From Fibrobacter sp. (lineage in GTDB: Bacteria > Fibrobacterota > Fibrobacteria > Fibrobacterales > Fibrobacteraceae): 64,000 nt of DNA. Below the pieces are notes generated by a model, which was given only the letters and a program-made list of their open reading frames with translations, had not been told where the DNA came from and made no database searches. The stretch's first letter is position 1. Each line of letters starts with the position of its first letter. The stretch covers positions 96,835 through 160,834 of the forward strand of contig JAKSIJ010000005.1 in the NCBI GenBank assembly GCA_024398875.1. The letters are read 5' to 3'. The translations under genes were made by a program, and so were the position numbers. Positions 40,696 through 48,150 of the stretch are shown here, one piece after another.

Positions 40696-42615
40696 TTAGT
40701 CGTCAGATGCAGAAGCGCCCACAGCCTGTTCCAAGGTGGTGAGGCCATCCAAAGCCTTCTGGATACCATCCATACGTAACGTAATCATGGAGCATTCCTT
40801 CATGGCGCAACGTTTGATTTCGTCACCAGAAGCACGCTTAATCACCAGGTTACGCACGGATTCGTTCGGCACCAGGAATTCGTAAATACCGCAACGGCCC
40901 TTATAACCCGAGCCATCGCACTTCTCGCAACCCTTGCCATGATAGAACTGCATATCGGGAGCGAGGTGCAATTCATCGCGGAGAGACTGGGAAATTTCCA
41001 CCGGTTCCTTACAGTACTTGCAAATGCGGCGCACCAAGCGTTGAGCCAGGATGCCCTTGATAGCCGTAGACACAAGGAAGGGTTCCAGTCCCATTTCCAA
41101 CAGACGGGGGAAAGAACCGGAAGCATCGTTAGTATGGAGGGTACTGAAGACCAAGTGACCCGTCAAAGCAGCTTCAATAGCCATAGACGACGTCTCCTGG
41201 TCACGCATTTCACCGATCATAATCACATCCGGGTCTTGACGAAGCAAGGCGCGAATGCCTGCGGCGAAGGTGAAGCCTGCCGCATTGTTGATTTGACCTT
41301 GGTTGACACCGTCGATATTCAATTCCACAGGGTCTTCCATGGTAGAAATATTAATCGTACTATCCAGAATTTCACGAATCGAAGCGTAGAGGGTCGTAGA
41401 TTTACCGGAACCCGTAGGACCGGTAACCAGAATAATGCCGTTGGGCAAATTAATTGCATCAATGAACTGCTTCATCACGCGTGGGTCAAAGCCCATTTCG
41501 CGAAGCGGGAACTGACCCGAATTCGGGTCCAAAATACGCATAACAATCTTTTCGCAAACACCGCGTTTACGGAGTGACACTGGGAAGGAAGACACACGAA
41601 GGTCAACTTCCGAACCCTTGTAACGCACCGTGAAACGACCATCCAAGGGTCTACGCTTTTCAGCAATATCCATCTTGGAAAGGAGTTTAATACGGGAAAG
41701 AATCTGCGGCATCAAACGGGCCGGAATGGGAGACTGAACCTGGAGGTCACCATCAATACGGTAGCGGAGTTTCAGGAAGGTTTCCTGAGGCTCCAGATGA
41801 ATATCGGAGGCTTTACGGGCAATGGCTTCGTGAATAAGGGTCGTCACGATTTTCACCACCGCACGGCCTTCTTCGTCGGTCAGTTCCGGTTCATCGGCAC
41901 TGCCACCCTGACCCCGTTCCACGGTTTCAAGTTCGTCGCCATCCTTATTTTCGCCAATCAACTCAGCAAGGGATTCTTCAGCAGGACCGTGGCCAGCAAA
42001 AATACGCTCAATAGCCTTCATCACGTCGGCTTCGGCGGCCATGACCACATCCACTTCCATCTTCACCTTGAACTTCACAATCTGAATCACACGCATGTTG
42101 GTGGGATCCGTCATAGCGATGGTCAAAGCAGAGCGGGTCACATGGCGTTCATCTTCCGTCTTGGAGATGTACAGCGGCACTACCTTATAGGTTTTGCACA
42201 TGTCTTCGGGAATGTAGGTGTAGGCATCTGAATCAATGGCAAAATTTTCCAACTTCACATAGGGGACTTCATACTGGCGGGAGAGAATCTCGATGAGGCG
42301 CTCTTCCGGCATGAATCCCAAATCCACCAGTGTGCGGCCCAGCCGCTTTCCTGTGGCCTTCTGGTTCTCCAGAGCCTCATCCAACTGTTCCTTGGTAATA
42401 TAGCCCTGAGCAAGAAGCATTTCGCCAATACGCATCTTGGTGGTAGACTGCATCTGCACACCCAGAATGCTGGTCAGCGTATCCTTGGAAACCATGCCGA
42501 GCTTAACGAGAATCCTCGCCACGGCCATGCCCGTACGCTTATGTTCGTCCATCGCCCATGCGAGCTGATCTTCATCGATGACCCCCTGCCTAACCAGGAG
42601 TTCACCCAAATTCAT
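40696..42615 (-). CDS. Type II secretion/type IV pilus assembly ATPase (GspE/PilB family)
   Basis: This 639-residue ATPase powers pilus extension or type II secretion. Two MshEN-like repeats at the N-terminus (MNLGELLVRQGVIDEDQL and RIGEMLLAQGYITKEQLDEA) are a cyclic-di-GMP-binding module in related proteins. The motor has Walker A VTGPTGSGKSTTLYASI, the Asp box and Walker B region DPDVIMIGEMRD, the His box LVFSTLHTNDA and a zinc site CKYC...CEKCDGSGYKGRCGIYEF. Starts at 42633 (overlapping the thiL stop) or 42615 are possible; I prefer 42615 for its family-like N-terminus and upstream AGG. Confidence 0.9.
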   Translation of the reverse strand: MNLGELLVRQGVIDEDQLAWAMDEHKRTGMAVARILVKLGMVSKDTLTSILGVQMQSTTKMRIGEMLLAQGYITKEQLDEALENQKATGKRLGRTLVDLGFMPEERLIEILSRQYEVPYVKLENFAIDSDAYTYIPEDMCKTYKVVPLYISKTEDERHVTRSALTIAMTDPTNMRVIQIVKFKVKMEVDVVMAAEADVMKAIERIFAGHGPAEESLAELIGENKDGDELETVERGQGGSADEPELTDEEGRAVVKIVTTLIHEAIARKASDIHLEPQETFLKLRYRIDGDLQVQSPIPARLMPQILSRIKLLSKMDIAEKRRPLDGRFTVRYKGSEVDLRVSSFPVSLRKRGVCEKIVMRILDPNSGQFPLREMGFDPRVMKQFIDAINLPNGIILVTGPTGSGKSTTLYASIREILDSTINISTMEDPVELNIDGVNQGQINNAAGFTFAAGIRALLRQDPDVIMIGEMRDQETSSMAIEAALTGHLVFSTLHTNDASGSFPRLLEMGLEPFLVSTAIKGILAQRLVRRICKYCKEPVEISQSLRDELHLAPDMQFYHGKGCEKCDGSGYKGRCGIYEFLVPNESVRNLVIKRASGDEIKRCAMKECSMITLRMDGIQKALDGLTTLEQAVGASASDD

Positions 42616-42629
42616 TTTCGCTTTACCTA

Positions 42630-43727
42630 TCATAAATGTGACCAAGCCTGCGCTAAAATGTTCTCTTCGCTCCCTGAGATTTTGTGCATAAAGACTCCAG
42701 AACCTTCCTGGACTTGACCTACCCTATACACATTCCCAAGCAGCGATTGCTTTCCTTGAAATATATCATTTTTTTCGGGAGAAGTGAATAAAAGTTCATA
42801 CTCCTCCCCCCCGTTCAGGGCAAATTCCAGCGGATTTAGCCCAAAACGGCAACAAAGTGCTTTCACGCCCTCGTCAACAGGAATCGCGGACTCCTCCACC
42901 ACCATTTTGACTTGAGAGGAAATGGACAAGTGGTTCAACTCGGAGGAAAGTCCGTCACTAATGTCCATACAGGCGCCAATGCGTCTATTTTCGGGCAATA
43001 CTGCGCCGGCAGGTACCGCACAGGCTTCTATATCGGGAAACGCGACTCCGGCAGGTACCGTGCCAGCTTCCATCTCGGCTAGAACTGCGCCGGGCTCCAT
43101 CTCGGCAAGAACTGCACCGGCCTCTTCATGAATCTTTGGCGAGAGGTGGTAGGCCACCAAGTCGGGATATTCAGCAGCAAGTTCCGGACGGTTCATCAAT
43201 ATCCAGAGGCCGGCCGCCGACTTCCCGAGGGTGCCTGCGACATAGATGGAATCGCCAGGTTTTGCACCACTCCGGAGGAGCGGCTTCGGACCCGCCTGCA
43301 CACCGAGGAGCGTTGTAGAGAACATCCCTACACCGTCGGCGGCCACAGTATCACCACCAATCAGAGCAATGCCGCGCCTCGCAAATCCATCGGCTACGGC
43401 GCGCGCCACGCGCTCCCGCACATCTGCGCTCCAGCTTTTATTGACACACAGCCCGAACAAAGCGAGGCGCGGGCGGCCTCCCATTGCAGAAATATCCGAG
43501 ACATTAGACACGATATGCTTTTCCACCGCCTGCTCCGGCGAGGACCAGTCCATACGGAAATGCGTTCCCTCCACAGACAAGTCTTTCGTGGCAAGCCAAC
43601 CATCAAAAATGGCGGCATCGTCCCCCGCATTGAGCCAGTTCCTGAAAGCCGGGCCCTGCTCCTTCATTTTGACGGAGCCGTCAAGGATTTTCTGGACTAA
43701 ACGAAATTCACCAAGATCTGGAAACAT
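42630..43727 (-). CDS. thiL: Thiamine-monophosphate kinase ThiL with in-frame repeat insertion
   Basis: ThiL phosphorylates thiamine monophosphate to TPP, the final step after ThiE. The 365-residue protein has GDDAAIFDG, the SNVSDISAMGG block, the IGGDTVAADG segment and CMDISDGLSSELN. Between residues 202 and 247 a 46-residue segment of tandem repeats (two 9-residue and two 14-residue units) is inserted; without it the length is about 319, the normal ThiL size. Frame and motifs remain intact. The stop lies close to the PilB/GspE start, so the genes are co-directional and may be coupled. Confidence 0.93.
   Translation of the reverse strand: MFPDLGEFRLVQKILDGSVKMKEQGPAFRNWLNAGDDAAIFDGWLATKDLSVEGTHFRMDWSSPEQAVEKHIVSNVSDISAMGGRPRLALFGLCVNKSWSADVRERVARAVADGFARRGIALIGGDTVAADGVGMFSTTLLGVQAGPKPLLRSGAKPGDSIYVAGTLGKSAAGLWILMNRPELAAEYPDLVAYHLSPKIHEEAGAVLAEMEPGAVLAEMEAGTVPAGVAFPDIEACAVPAGAVLPENRRIGACMDISDGLSSELNHLSISSQVKMVVEESAIPVDEGVKALCCRFGLNPLEFALNGGEEYELLFTSPEKNDIFQGKQSLLGNVYRVGQVQEGSGVFMHKISGSEENILAQAWSHL
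42987..43124 (-). repeat. Tandem repeat insertion inside thiL
   Basis: The segment encodes EAGAVLAEM and EPGAVLAEM (27 bp each, 43098-43124 and 43071-43097) followed by EAGTVPAGVAFPDI and EACAVPAGAVLPEN (42 bp each, 43029-43070 and 42987-43028). All units are multiples of three, so the reading frame is kept. Confidence 0.85.
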
Positions 43728-43738
43728 GGGCTGAATGT

Positions 43739-43832
43739 AGCAATTCGCAATTCAAAATTCACAATTCATAATAGATTGCCGCGCCCTAAAGGGCACGCAA
43801 TGACGTCTCTAAATTGATTCAAAATTCAAAAT
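43739..43832. repeat. Composite repeat: AATTCAAAATTC tracts around an ATTGC...GCAATGACG hairpin
   Basis: AATTCGCAATTCAAAATTCA (from 43742) leads into the hairpin AGATTGCCGCGCCCTAAAGGGCACGCAATGACG (43773-43805; read as stem halves around TAAA) and a second GATTCAAAATTCAAAAT tract at about 43816-43832. The layout repeats that at 17118-17220, with a different hairpin family inside. Confidence 0.7.
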
Positions 43833-43878
43833 CACCTCAAGAGGGAAATCGCCAAAGATTTGATTTACAAATAAATTT

Positions 43879-43989
43879 ATGGGTAAAAAAATCGTTTTTG
43901 AGCAAATTGAGGAAAACGACGAAGCTCCGCCCGCACAAATTGAAGATTTCCTGTTGATAAGTCGGGCAAAAGTTTGGGACTCACAATAA
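43879..43989 (+). CDS. Possible 36-residue protein
   Basis: A short frame starting MGKKIVFEQIEENDEAPPAQ and ending SRAKVWDSQ. It is acidic and coding-like in composition, but has no ribosome site and no recognised relatives. It lies in the 321-bp gap between thiL and the next gene. It may be the remnant of a longer gene or chance. Confidence 0.25.
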   Translation: MGKKIVFEQIEENDEAPPAQIEDFLLISRAKVWDSQ

Positions 43990-44049
43990 ATCTTCAAAAT
44001 GGGCATTTTATCTATCCACAAACGGGGGCAAATAACCTATTTTTAAGCC

Positions 44050-44475
44050 GTGGGTCATATTTTCTTCATAGCGCCATCTTCCCCCGGAAGCCTCGACAAG
44101 TTGAGTCAGTGGACTCTTCGTTGGCTTCTAGAAAACGACATGGCCGAAGACAATACCATGTACACCTGCAATTCCATCGAAGATGCTTCCAACATTCTGG
44201 AATCCGCCCTCATTCAGGGTGAATCACCGGCCCTCATCATCTTCGATCACGCTGACCGGCCCAAGGGCGTGAACATGGCCTTCACGAAGAAGCTCCACAA
44301 CGCCATTCCTGAATCCTGGGTGGTGGAAATCGTGCCCGACAGCATGCCTCTCCCGCAAAGCGACAACAGCCTTTACTGGATTCGCCGCCCTCTCGACGAA
44401 GACGAATGGCGCGAGACCCTGGACCAGGTAATGCGCCGTACACCCACACCGCAGTGGGCCAATACCGATATATAA
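44050..44475 (+). CDS. Conserved-looking protein of unknown function, receiver-like pattern
   Basis: The 141-residue protein starts with GTG. Strand-helix alternation, the segment ALIIFDHADRPKGVNMAFTKKL, a later strand WVVEIVPDS and IRRPLDEDEWRETLDQVM resemble the order of a response-regulator receiver fold (Asp after beta-3, then a K/R-P turn). The canonical acidic pocket at the start is absent, so if it is a receiver it is degenerate. No family is recognised. The next gene starts five bases after its stop, suggesting co-transcription. Confidence 0.6.
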   Translation: MGHIFFIAPSSPGSLDKLSQWTLRWLLENDMAEDNTMYTCNSIEDASNILESALIQGESPALIIFDHADRPKGVNMAFTKKLHNAIPESWVVEIVPDSMPLPQSDNSLYWIRRPLDEDEWRETLDQVMRRTPTPQWANTDI

Positions 44476-44480
44476 GTTTT

Positions 44481-45479
44481 ATGATTGCCGGTGTTAGTTA
44501 TTTTGGCGTCCGCACTCCAAAGCATGCACTGAGCGACATGGCAGACATCAAAGCCGCAGGTTTTAACGGCGTTCTCCACACTTGGAGCGAAGAGGACCTG
44601 CAGTATTATTTTGACTCCATGAAGGAGATTGTGGATGGCTCTGCCGCCATGGGATTGAAAGTCTACGTGAACCCCTGGGGCGTTGGCCGCGTGTTCGGCG
44701 GAGAAGCCTACTCGGAACTCACCGCCAGGAATCACGACCTTTGCCAGATTGGGTTGGACGGAAAACCTAAAGTGGCTGCCTGCCCCAACCATCCAGAATT
44801 CCGGACCTATATGCACCGCTGGATAGAGACTGTTTGCAGCACAAAGGTAGACACCATTTTCTGGGACGAGCCTCATTTTTATTTCGAGAAGGGCGGACTC
44901 AGCAACTGGAGTTGCCGCTGCGAAAAATGTCAAGCCGCATTCAAGGCCCGCTTCGGGTACGAAATGCCTGCAGCAGCCTTTGACAAAATGACGCCGGACG
45001 AAGCTCGGGATGTGAAGCAATTCCGGGAAGACAGCCTCATCGATTTCCTGAAAGAGATGACGGAAGATGTGCACGCCCGCGGAAAGCGGAACTGTGTGTG
45101 CATGCTGCCGCCCTGGTTCCCCGCAGGCCTTGACGACTGGAGCCGAGTGGCTTGTCTTGAGAGCGTAGACGAAATCGCCAGCGACCCTTATTGGGAAAAA
45201 GGCGCCACCGAGGAATGGGTTCGGGAGAAGTATGCTGAAACGGCTCACCGCCTTGTAGATGTAGCCGCAAAATACGACAAGGCCGTGCAGATGTGGGTGA
45301 AGGCCTACCAAATTGAGGCAGGCCGAGAAAACGACCTCGCCATCGCCGTTGCTGAAAGTCGCGCCGCAGGCATTGAAAACATCTTCGCCTGGAGCTACCG
45401 CGGAACAGAAACTCTAAGCTGGCTCAAGAGCGACAGGCCCGATGAAGTAACCAAAAGTTTCAGGAATGCACTGAAGTAA
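44481..45479 (+). CDS. Putative TIM-barrel protein, glycosidase-like, unknown function
   Basis: The 332-residue cytoplasmic-looking protein (no signal peptide) has barrel-type alternation from the N-terminus: GVSYFGVRTPKHALSDMADI, FNGVLHTWSEEDLQYY, LKVYVNPWGVGRVFGG and VDTIFWDEPHFYF. The Asp-Glu in FWDEPHF and an Arg/Cys patch WSCRCEKCQAAF are candidate functional residues; CRCEKC could bind a metal. Later strands end in FAWSYRGTETLSW. This looks like a sugar-active or metal-dependent barrel enzyme, but I cannot name a family. An in-frame ATG at 44406 lies within the previous gene and is rejected; the ATG at 44481 fits the barrel start. Confidence 0.65.
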   Translation: MIAGVSYFGVRTPKHALSDMADIKAAGFNGVLHTWSEEDLQYYFDSMKEIVDGSAAMGLKVYVNPWGVGRVFGGEAYSELTARNHDLCQIGLDGKPKVAACPNHPEFRTYMHRWIETVCSTKVDTIFWDEPHFYFEKGGLSNWSCRCEKCQAAFKARFGYEMPAAAFDKMTPDEARDVKQFREDSLIDFLKEMTEDVHARGKRNCVCMLPPWFPAGLDDWSRVACLESVDEIASDPYWEKGATEEWVREKYAETAHRLVDVAAKYDKAVQMWVKAYQIEAGRENDLAIAVAESRAAGIENIFAWSYRGTETLSWLKSDRPDEVTKSFRNALK

Positions 45480-45558
45480 AATTCTGCCAATCGCAGCAAA
45501 TACAGAGCATATTTTCGCTAGTTTTTCCGCATTTCGTTTTGTATATTGTGCACTCAGC

Positions 45559-45638
45559 GCCGTGAAAACGGCATTTATCCCTTATTCATTGATCGCCCCC
45601 TGCATAGAGAAACTCGACCGCATCGTGCGGTCTTTTTT
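45559..45638 (+). promoter_or_regulatory. Structured leader of the Rpn-type gene, with an internal terminator-like hairpin
   Basis: Upstream of the gene at 45654, TATATTGTG (45542-45550) is a probable promoter element. It is followed by hairpin GCCGT-GAAA-ACGGC (45559-45572) and by GACCGCA-TCG-TGCGGTC with six T (45616-45638), a full intrinsic terminator. The ribosome site GGAGG follows six bases later. Transcripts should end before the gene unless the hairpin is prevented, suggesting attenuation. Confidence 0.55.
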
Positions 45639-45653
45639 GTTTTTGGAGGCAAA

Positions 45654-46487
45654 ATGAAACGATACGAAGACTTGAACATTACCGACAACTTCATGTTTTG
45701 TAAGGTGTTCAGCAACGAGGACGTAGCAAAGGATTTTCTGCAAGACGTTCTGAAAATCAAGATTGATAAAATTACTGTGGTTGGAGAAGCCACAACACAG
45801 GAGGACCCCTTCCACAAAGGTGTGCGTTTTGATGTGGCCGTGAAGGAAGATGTTGTTGATGAGGCGGGCAACCCCAGCATCGGCCGCTATTTTGACATTG
45901 AGCTCCAAATGATAGATACAGGCGAACTCCCCAAGCGCGCCCGTTACTACCAGGGCATGTGCGATTTGGATGTTCTTGCCAGAGGAGTAAGTTATACCAA
46001 GCTTCAGGAACAATACATCTTGTTTATCTGCCCCGAAGACATTTTTGAAAAAGACAAGTCTGTATATTGTTTCCAGAACCGCGAAGAATCCGACCCTAGC
46101 ATTTTGATGGGCGATCTTTGCTACAAAAATTTCTATATATTTAATAAGTACAGCGAAATTGAAGACGATTCTACTCGCGAATATATGCGGTATTTTGCTA
46201 CCAAGACCGGCGAATCCGATAAGATGAGGCGGATTAACGAACTGGTGGAAAGGTATCGCAGGGACCCTATCACAAAGAAGGCTTATATGACTCTGGAACA
46301 GGAACTCAATCTTCGGTACGAGAAAGGCCACGAAAAAGGTCGTGCCGAGGGTCACGCTGAAGGCGTTGCAGAGGGAGCTGATTCTAAGAATAGGGAACTT
46401 GCCAAGGCCTTCCGCGATGCCGGTTTCCCAGTGGAGATTATTTCCGAAAAGACGAAGTTGTCTATTGAGGAAATCAAGGCGCTGTAG
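45654..46487 (+). CDS. Rpn-family recombination-promoting nuclease / PD-(D/E)XK transposase-like protein
   Basis: The 277-residue protein begins MKRYEDLNITDNFMFCKVFS, typical of the Rpn/PDDEXK_2 family first annotated as transposases and shown in E. coli to be DNA endonucleases that promote recombination. The nuclease core is RFDVAVKEDV ... GRYFDIELQMIDTGELPKRARYYQ, containing the D...ExQ pattern. Near the C-terminus a charged run (YEKGHEKGRAEGHAEGVAEG) is a repeat typical of these proteins. GGAGG is well placed before the ATG. The leader holds a terminator hairpin. It is the last gene before a repeat-rich gap. Confidence 0.88.
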   Translation: MKRYEDLNITDNFMFCKVFSNEDVAKDFLQDVLKIKIDKITVVGEATTQEDPFHKGVRFDVAVKEDVVDEAGNPSIGRYFDIELQMIDTGELPKRARYYQGMCDLDVLARGVSYTKLQEQYILFICPEDIFEKDKSVYCFQNREESDPSILMGDLCYKNFYIFNKYSEIEDDSTREYMRYFATKTGESDKMRRINELVERYRRDPITKKAYMTLEQELNLRYEKGHEKGRAEGHAEGVAEGADSKNRELAKAFRDAGFPVEIISEKTKLSIEEIKAL

Positions 46488-46808
46488 GCAATGCGCAGTG
46501 CGAAGTGCGTAATGAGCATTGTTCATTAATCACTCTCGTGCCATAGGCGAAGCAATCTACCGGCCGATGTCATTCCCGTGCATCATGCACGGGAATCCAG
46601 TGCAGTCTACTCTATCAATGGATTGCTTCACCCCTAATCGGGGCTCGCAATGACGTGCGTCATGGCGAGGTGTGTAACCCCGTGGGGGTCTATATTAGTT
46701 TGTTCGTAATCGCACTATATACCTCTAGTTGGAGTGGCGCTAAAGCGCACTACGCTGCGGCTCGGTAGTGTCAGCAAGCATGCTTGCTGACGTTACGCTC
46801 GCCTTGCT
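46488..46808. repeat. Repeat-rich intergenic region with several hairpins
   Basis: No gene is visible. It holds a hairpin ATTCCCGTGCA-TCA-TGCACGGGAAT (46572-46596), a GGATTGC...GCAATGACG hairpin (46620-46655), AGTGGCGC-TAAA-GCGCACT (46733-46751), and a perfect 22-bp palindrome with half-site GTCAGCAAGCA (46770-46791) followed by CGCTCGCCTTG. The first two belong to the hairpin+ATGACG family, the last two resemble 17139-17207. Confidence 0.7.
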
Positions 46809-47822
46809 TCAGTTCTGGACGCAACGGACGGAGAACGCGTAGTACTTATAGTTGCTGTTCAGGAGGGCAATCTCGTAGCCGTAGTACAAGTACATGTAGT
46901 AGGCGAGGTAGCTATAGTCCTCGCTAGACGACCAGAAGTAGGCGTCGTTGCCGGCATTGTCGAAACTGCCATAGCCGTACCGGCTGCCTGCAGGGAGCGC
47001 GGAGAAGCCGTAGGTGTCATAACCGTTACCCGATTCGGACCAACCACTTTGGGACTTGAGATACTGACCCGCTGAGGTTGAATAGCGATATCCGGATTGT
47101 CCCTTGGTATATGAATTATCGATATAGTTAATCATCACGTCGTACTCGTACTGGCTAGGCAAGTGCCAGCCTTCGGGGCAGACGCCACGGATAGTTCCGC
47201 TGGCACTGCATGAATTTCCATAATAGCCGCAACCCTTGCCACTAGTGGAGAAAACTCCTGCGGAATCCATGGCTGCACTCCACAGGTAGAGGCGGCCGTA
47301 CTTGGCACAAGAATCCGCCTTGTCTTCGTAGCAATAACTCTTAGCCGTTCCCTTGTTGTAATCGTAATTCAGGTTCTGCGCCATCCAGGTCTGGGAGCCG
47401 ATTGTTACCGTCTTGTAGGTCTGCCCATCGCGCTTATCGGTAAACTCGCCATAATCGATATCAGGGTTCAGGTATTCCCACGCTCCCTCGGAACCGATGG
47501 ATTGCGTCGTTCCGGAGGAACTCGCAATGACGTCGGAGGAGGAACTCTCCTCCCCTTCTTCGCTGGAGGAGGATTCGCCCTTCTTGGCTTCAGAACTGCT
47601 GGACTTTGCGTCTCCGGATTCCTCACTGGATTCCGGGGCCCCTTCCCCAGAATGACTGCTGGAAGACTTGCCTTCTTCCTCAACGGAGGAAGAGGATTCG
47701 TCTTCGGCCTCAACGGAAGAACTGGATTCTATTTCCTCGGGACCGGAAGAACTATCGTCACCGCAGGCGGAGAACAAGGCGAATGTTACAGCAATTGCGG
47801 AAGAAAGAAGGAATTTTTTCAT
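46809..47822 (-). CDS. Fibrobacter paralogous-domain (FISUMP) lipoprotein with poly-Ser linker
   Basis: The 337-residue surface lipoprotein has a signal ending FALFSACGDDSSS, a poly-Ser/Glu linker to about residue 105, and a C-terminal FISUMP domain: DGQTYKTVTIGSQTWMAQNLNYDY, CYEDKADSCAKYGRLYLWSAA, GVCPEGWHLPSQYEYDVMI and YYAFSVRCVQN. This family is greatly expanded in Fibrobacter succinogenes; its role is unknown but a surface, possibly substrate-related, function is assumed. Within the linker, residues around DVIASSSGTTQSI are encoded by a hairpin repeat (47499-47532) of the type found between genes. Confidence 0.9.
   Translation of the reverse strand: MKKFLLSSAIAVTFALFSACGDDSSSGPEEIESSSSVEAEDESSSSVEEEGKSSSSHSGEGAPESSEESGDAKSSSSEAKKGESSSSEEGEESSSSDVIASSSGTTQSIGSEGAWEYLNPDIDYGEFTDKRDGQTYKTVTIGSQTWMAQNLNYDYNKGTAKSYCYEDKADSCAKYGRLYLWSAAMDSAGVFSTSGKGCGYYGNSCSASGTIRGVCPEGWHLPSQYEYDVMINYIDNSYTKGQSGYRYSTSAGQYLKSQSGWSESGNGYDTYGFSALPAGSRYGYGSFDNAGNDAYFWSSSEDYSYLAYYMYLYYGYEIALLNSNYKYYAFSVRCVQN
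47499..47532. repeat. Hairpin repeat copy inside the FISUMP gene
   Basis: GGATTGCG...CGCAATGACG with inner GTTCC-GGA-GGAAC matches the intergenic hairpin family, but lies in frame in the Ser-rich linker coding region and adds no stop codon. Confidence 0.65.
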
Positions 47823-47899
47823 AGCACAACCCCCCGTTTGTATGATTTTCGTAAGAAGTATAGAAAAAACGCCACTGAGTCAAAGATGACTACCGTACT

Positions 47900-47932
47900 G
47901 GATCGCCACGTGCTTACGCACTCGCGATGACG
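47900..47932. repeat. Hairpin repeat GGATCGC...GCGATGACG
   Basis: A copy of the hairpin+ATGACG family lies in the 328-bp gap between the FISUMP gene and radA. The gap has no gene; probable promoters of both divergent genes lie in it (a TATACTTC element near 47861 on the minus strand and TATATT at 48139-48144 on the plus strand). Confidence 0.65.
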
Positions 47933-48150
47933 TTAGAGAGAGAAGGGTGCGCGATGACAGCGCGGAAGGCACTCAGAAAATCGCAAAATTTTTTACATGG
48001 CATTGTTTTACTTGTGTGTTGCCGCAGAACCATAAACAGAAGTTTACAAAACTGACGCTATCACCACTCAAAGTTAACAATCTTAATCTTTTACTGCACA
48101 AAATTTCACTACGACACAAATTGTCACTAGATTTTTGTTATATTCTAGGC

